DNA of 6,602 nt from Akkermansiaceae bacterium (GTDB lineage: Bacteria > Verrucomicrobiota > Verrucomicrobiia > Verrucomicrobiales > Akkermansiaceae): contig JALOTR010000168.1 of assembly GCA_025457805.1 (NCBI GenBank), positions 1-6,602 of the forward strand, read 5' to 3'. This document shows, in pieces, positions 5,274-6,602 of the stretch. How positions within the stretch are numbered: the first letter of the stretch is position 1; each line of letters opens with the position of its first letter. Under the pieces are notes generated by a model. That model saw only the letters and a list, made by a program, of their open reading frames with translations. It searched no databases and had not been told where the DNA came from. A program made the translations under genes and the position numbers.

Positions 5274-6602
5274 ATGACAGCGAAGTGGAAACTGATCATT
5301 GCCGTCGTATTCCTCGTTCTGTTAGGGGGAGGCCTGGCGGCATACAAGACGCTGCGGTTAGGTGTTCCTTTTTGGAAAGGCGAACAGGTCCATGACTGGC
5401 AAATCGAAGCCAGGGTCTCGTTTCTCGCCGTGGGAAAACCCGTCAAAGCGCGCCTCTCCCTTCCTGCGGCTGCGATGAACCAAAAGAGTGGCCAGGAGTC
5501 CGGCTCGCTGGGTTATCATTTCAATATCGAGCGCAACTTCGGCGAATACACCGCCGTGTGGGCCTCCAACGAGCGGGATGAAAACCAGGCGCTTTATTTC
5601 CGCGTGCGGATCCCCGATGGCACTGTGAGCGGTGGCGAGCCGGTGCCTGCGGAGAAACCGGAGATCGGATCCATGGTCTTGTCCGGCGCTCTTGGCGAGG
5701 CAGCCACCACCATCATCAATCGCGCCAAGGCGGTGTCATCGGATCCGGACTCGTTGTTTGTCGCATTGTTCGATCAGGTCCGCCGTGGCGAAACCTCGCA
5801 GGAGTTTGTCCTCATCAAGCGCCACTACGAAAAGGAATTCAAAACCAACGCGATGATCCTGATGGGCATCGATCTGTTGGAAATGGCCGGAGTTCCTGCA
5901 CGCGTGGCGTATGGGGTGCGGCTTGATGAGGAAAACGGCAGCCAGCCGCCGTTGCCCTTGGTGGAGTATTGCGATGGTGCCTATTGGAAAGTGCGCGATC
6001 CGGTGGAGCCGGGCTCGGTGTTGGATGGACGGAACCTCTTCGTCTGGCACCGCGGTGGCGGTCCGCTGCTCGATGTCACGGGGGGTGAGAGTTCGAAGGT
6101 GGTCTTCACCGTGGTGAAGGATCGCATCCCTCTCGCGAGTCTAACGGATTTGCAGGACTCGCCGTTTCTGGTTTCCACCATCCTTGGGCTGCCTCTTTCC
6201 GAACGCGCGGTGTTCCGATATATCGTTTTGATTCCGTTAGGTGCTTTCGTGGTGGTACTCTTGCGCAACATCGTGGGCATTCCCACACTCGGCACCTTCA
6301 TGCCGGTGCTCATCGCATTGGCACTCTTGGAAATTCCTCTCGCGCGGGGCTTGGTGATGTTTTCCATCCTCATCGCCGCCGGTCTTTGGTTCCGTTTCCT
6401 GCTCTCAAGACTCAACCTGCTCGTCGTCCCACGCGTCGCCGCATGTGTGGTTATCGTGACTTTGCTGATGATGTTGATGAGTGTGGTCAGTTATAAAATG
6501 GGCATGAGTGGCGGAGTGCAGATTACCTTGTTTCCCATGATCATTCTCGCATGGACCATCGAACGCATGTCGCTGATCTGGGAGGAAGAAGGCAAACGCA
6601 GT
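5274..6602 (+). CDS. Inactive transglutaminase fused to multi-TM region (PF14400/PF14402-type), 3' end cut by window
   Basis: The frame is open for 443 codons to the window end without a stop. Residues 7-24 are an N-terminal membrane anchor. Residues of about 40-290 form a periplasmic transglutaminase-like domain, and membrane helices follow at about 313-331, 336-354, 359-376, 384-406 and 413-428. The fold signature MAGVPARVAYGV (204-215) and CDGAYWKVRDP (233-243) match transglutaminase-like folds. However, the nucleophile region before GVPAR (KTNAMILMG, 190-198) has no Cys and the usual His of the second block is absent, so it should be catalytically dead and act as a binding or sensing domain. 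The family has seven C-terminal helices, so roughly two helices lie beyond 6602. Start: ATG at 5274 with a weak purine stretch (GAGTGAG) before it. It probably forms an operon with the retropepsin gene. In known genomes a RimK-like ATP-grasp ligase often accompanies this pair. Confidence 0.9.
   Translation, partial: MTAKWKLIIAVVFLVLLGGGLAAYKTLRLGVPFWKGEQVHDWQIEARVSFLAVGKPVKARLSLPAAAMNQKSGQESGSLGYHFNIERNFGEYTAVWASNERDENQALYFRVRIPDGTVSGGEPVPAEKPEIGSMVLSGALGEAATTIINRAKAVSSDPDSLFVALFDQVRRGETSQEFVLIKRHYEKEFKTNAMILMGIDLLEMAGVPARVAYGVRLDEENGSQPPLPLVEYCDGAYWKVRDPVEPGSVLDGRNLFVWHRGGGPLLDVTGGESSKVVFTVVKDRIPLASLTDLQDSPFLVSTILGLPLSERAVFRYIVLIPLGAFVVVLLRNIVGIPTLGTFMPVLIALALLEIPLARGLVMFSILIAAGLWFRFLLSRLNLLVVPRVAACVVIVTLLMMLMSVVSYKMGMSGGVQITLFPMIILAWTIERMSLIWEEEGKRS

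Overview
The window looks like chromosomal DNA of a GC-rich, double-membraned bacterium. It carries an exported protein with a signal peptide, a periplasmic efflux adaptor and a polytopic inner-membrane protein. None of the six starts I examined has a convincing Shine-Dalgarno sequence. With the families present, that is compatible with Verrucomicrobiota or a relative, but this is an inference and was not tested by any search.

Layout: (1) Bases 2-160 are the 3' end of a + strand gene encoding a highly charged protein built from near-identical 19-20 residue repeats with two cysteines each. It is closed by a strong intrinsic terminator at 225-256. (2) Bases 257-631 hold no convincing gene. They contain several stem-loops and two 95-base direct copies of a REP-like element (374-468 and 481-575, 87/95 identical by hand count). 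(3) Bases 632-4295 are a minus-strand run read from right to left: a PlsC-type acyltransferase, a family 2 glycosyltransferase, a class I SAM methyltransferase and an HlyD/RND-type periplasmic adaptor. The glycosyltransferase and methyltransferase overlap by 4 bases (ATGA). The adaptor follows after a gap of about 120 bases. (4) Bases 4296-4419 form a divergent promoter region. (5) Bases 4420-6602 are a + strand pair: an exported retropepsin-like protein (PF05618, 'ATP-dependent zinc protease' family) with a long Pro/Ala-rich linker, then an inactive-transglutaminase/multi-TM membrane protein cut off by the window end.

Working together: the acyltransferase-glycosyltransferase-methyltransferase trio looks like a tailoring cassette for a lipid or polyene-type envelope molecule. 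The adaptor may serve an export pump encoded elsewhere. The + strand pair is a known conserved association, usually found with a RimK-like ATP-grasp ligase, whose physiological role is poorly understood. That ligase would be expected just beyond base 6602. The pair is the part of the window most likely to belong to an incompletely described system.
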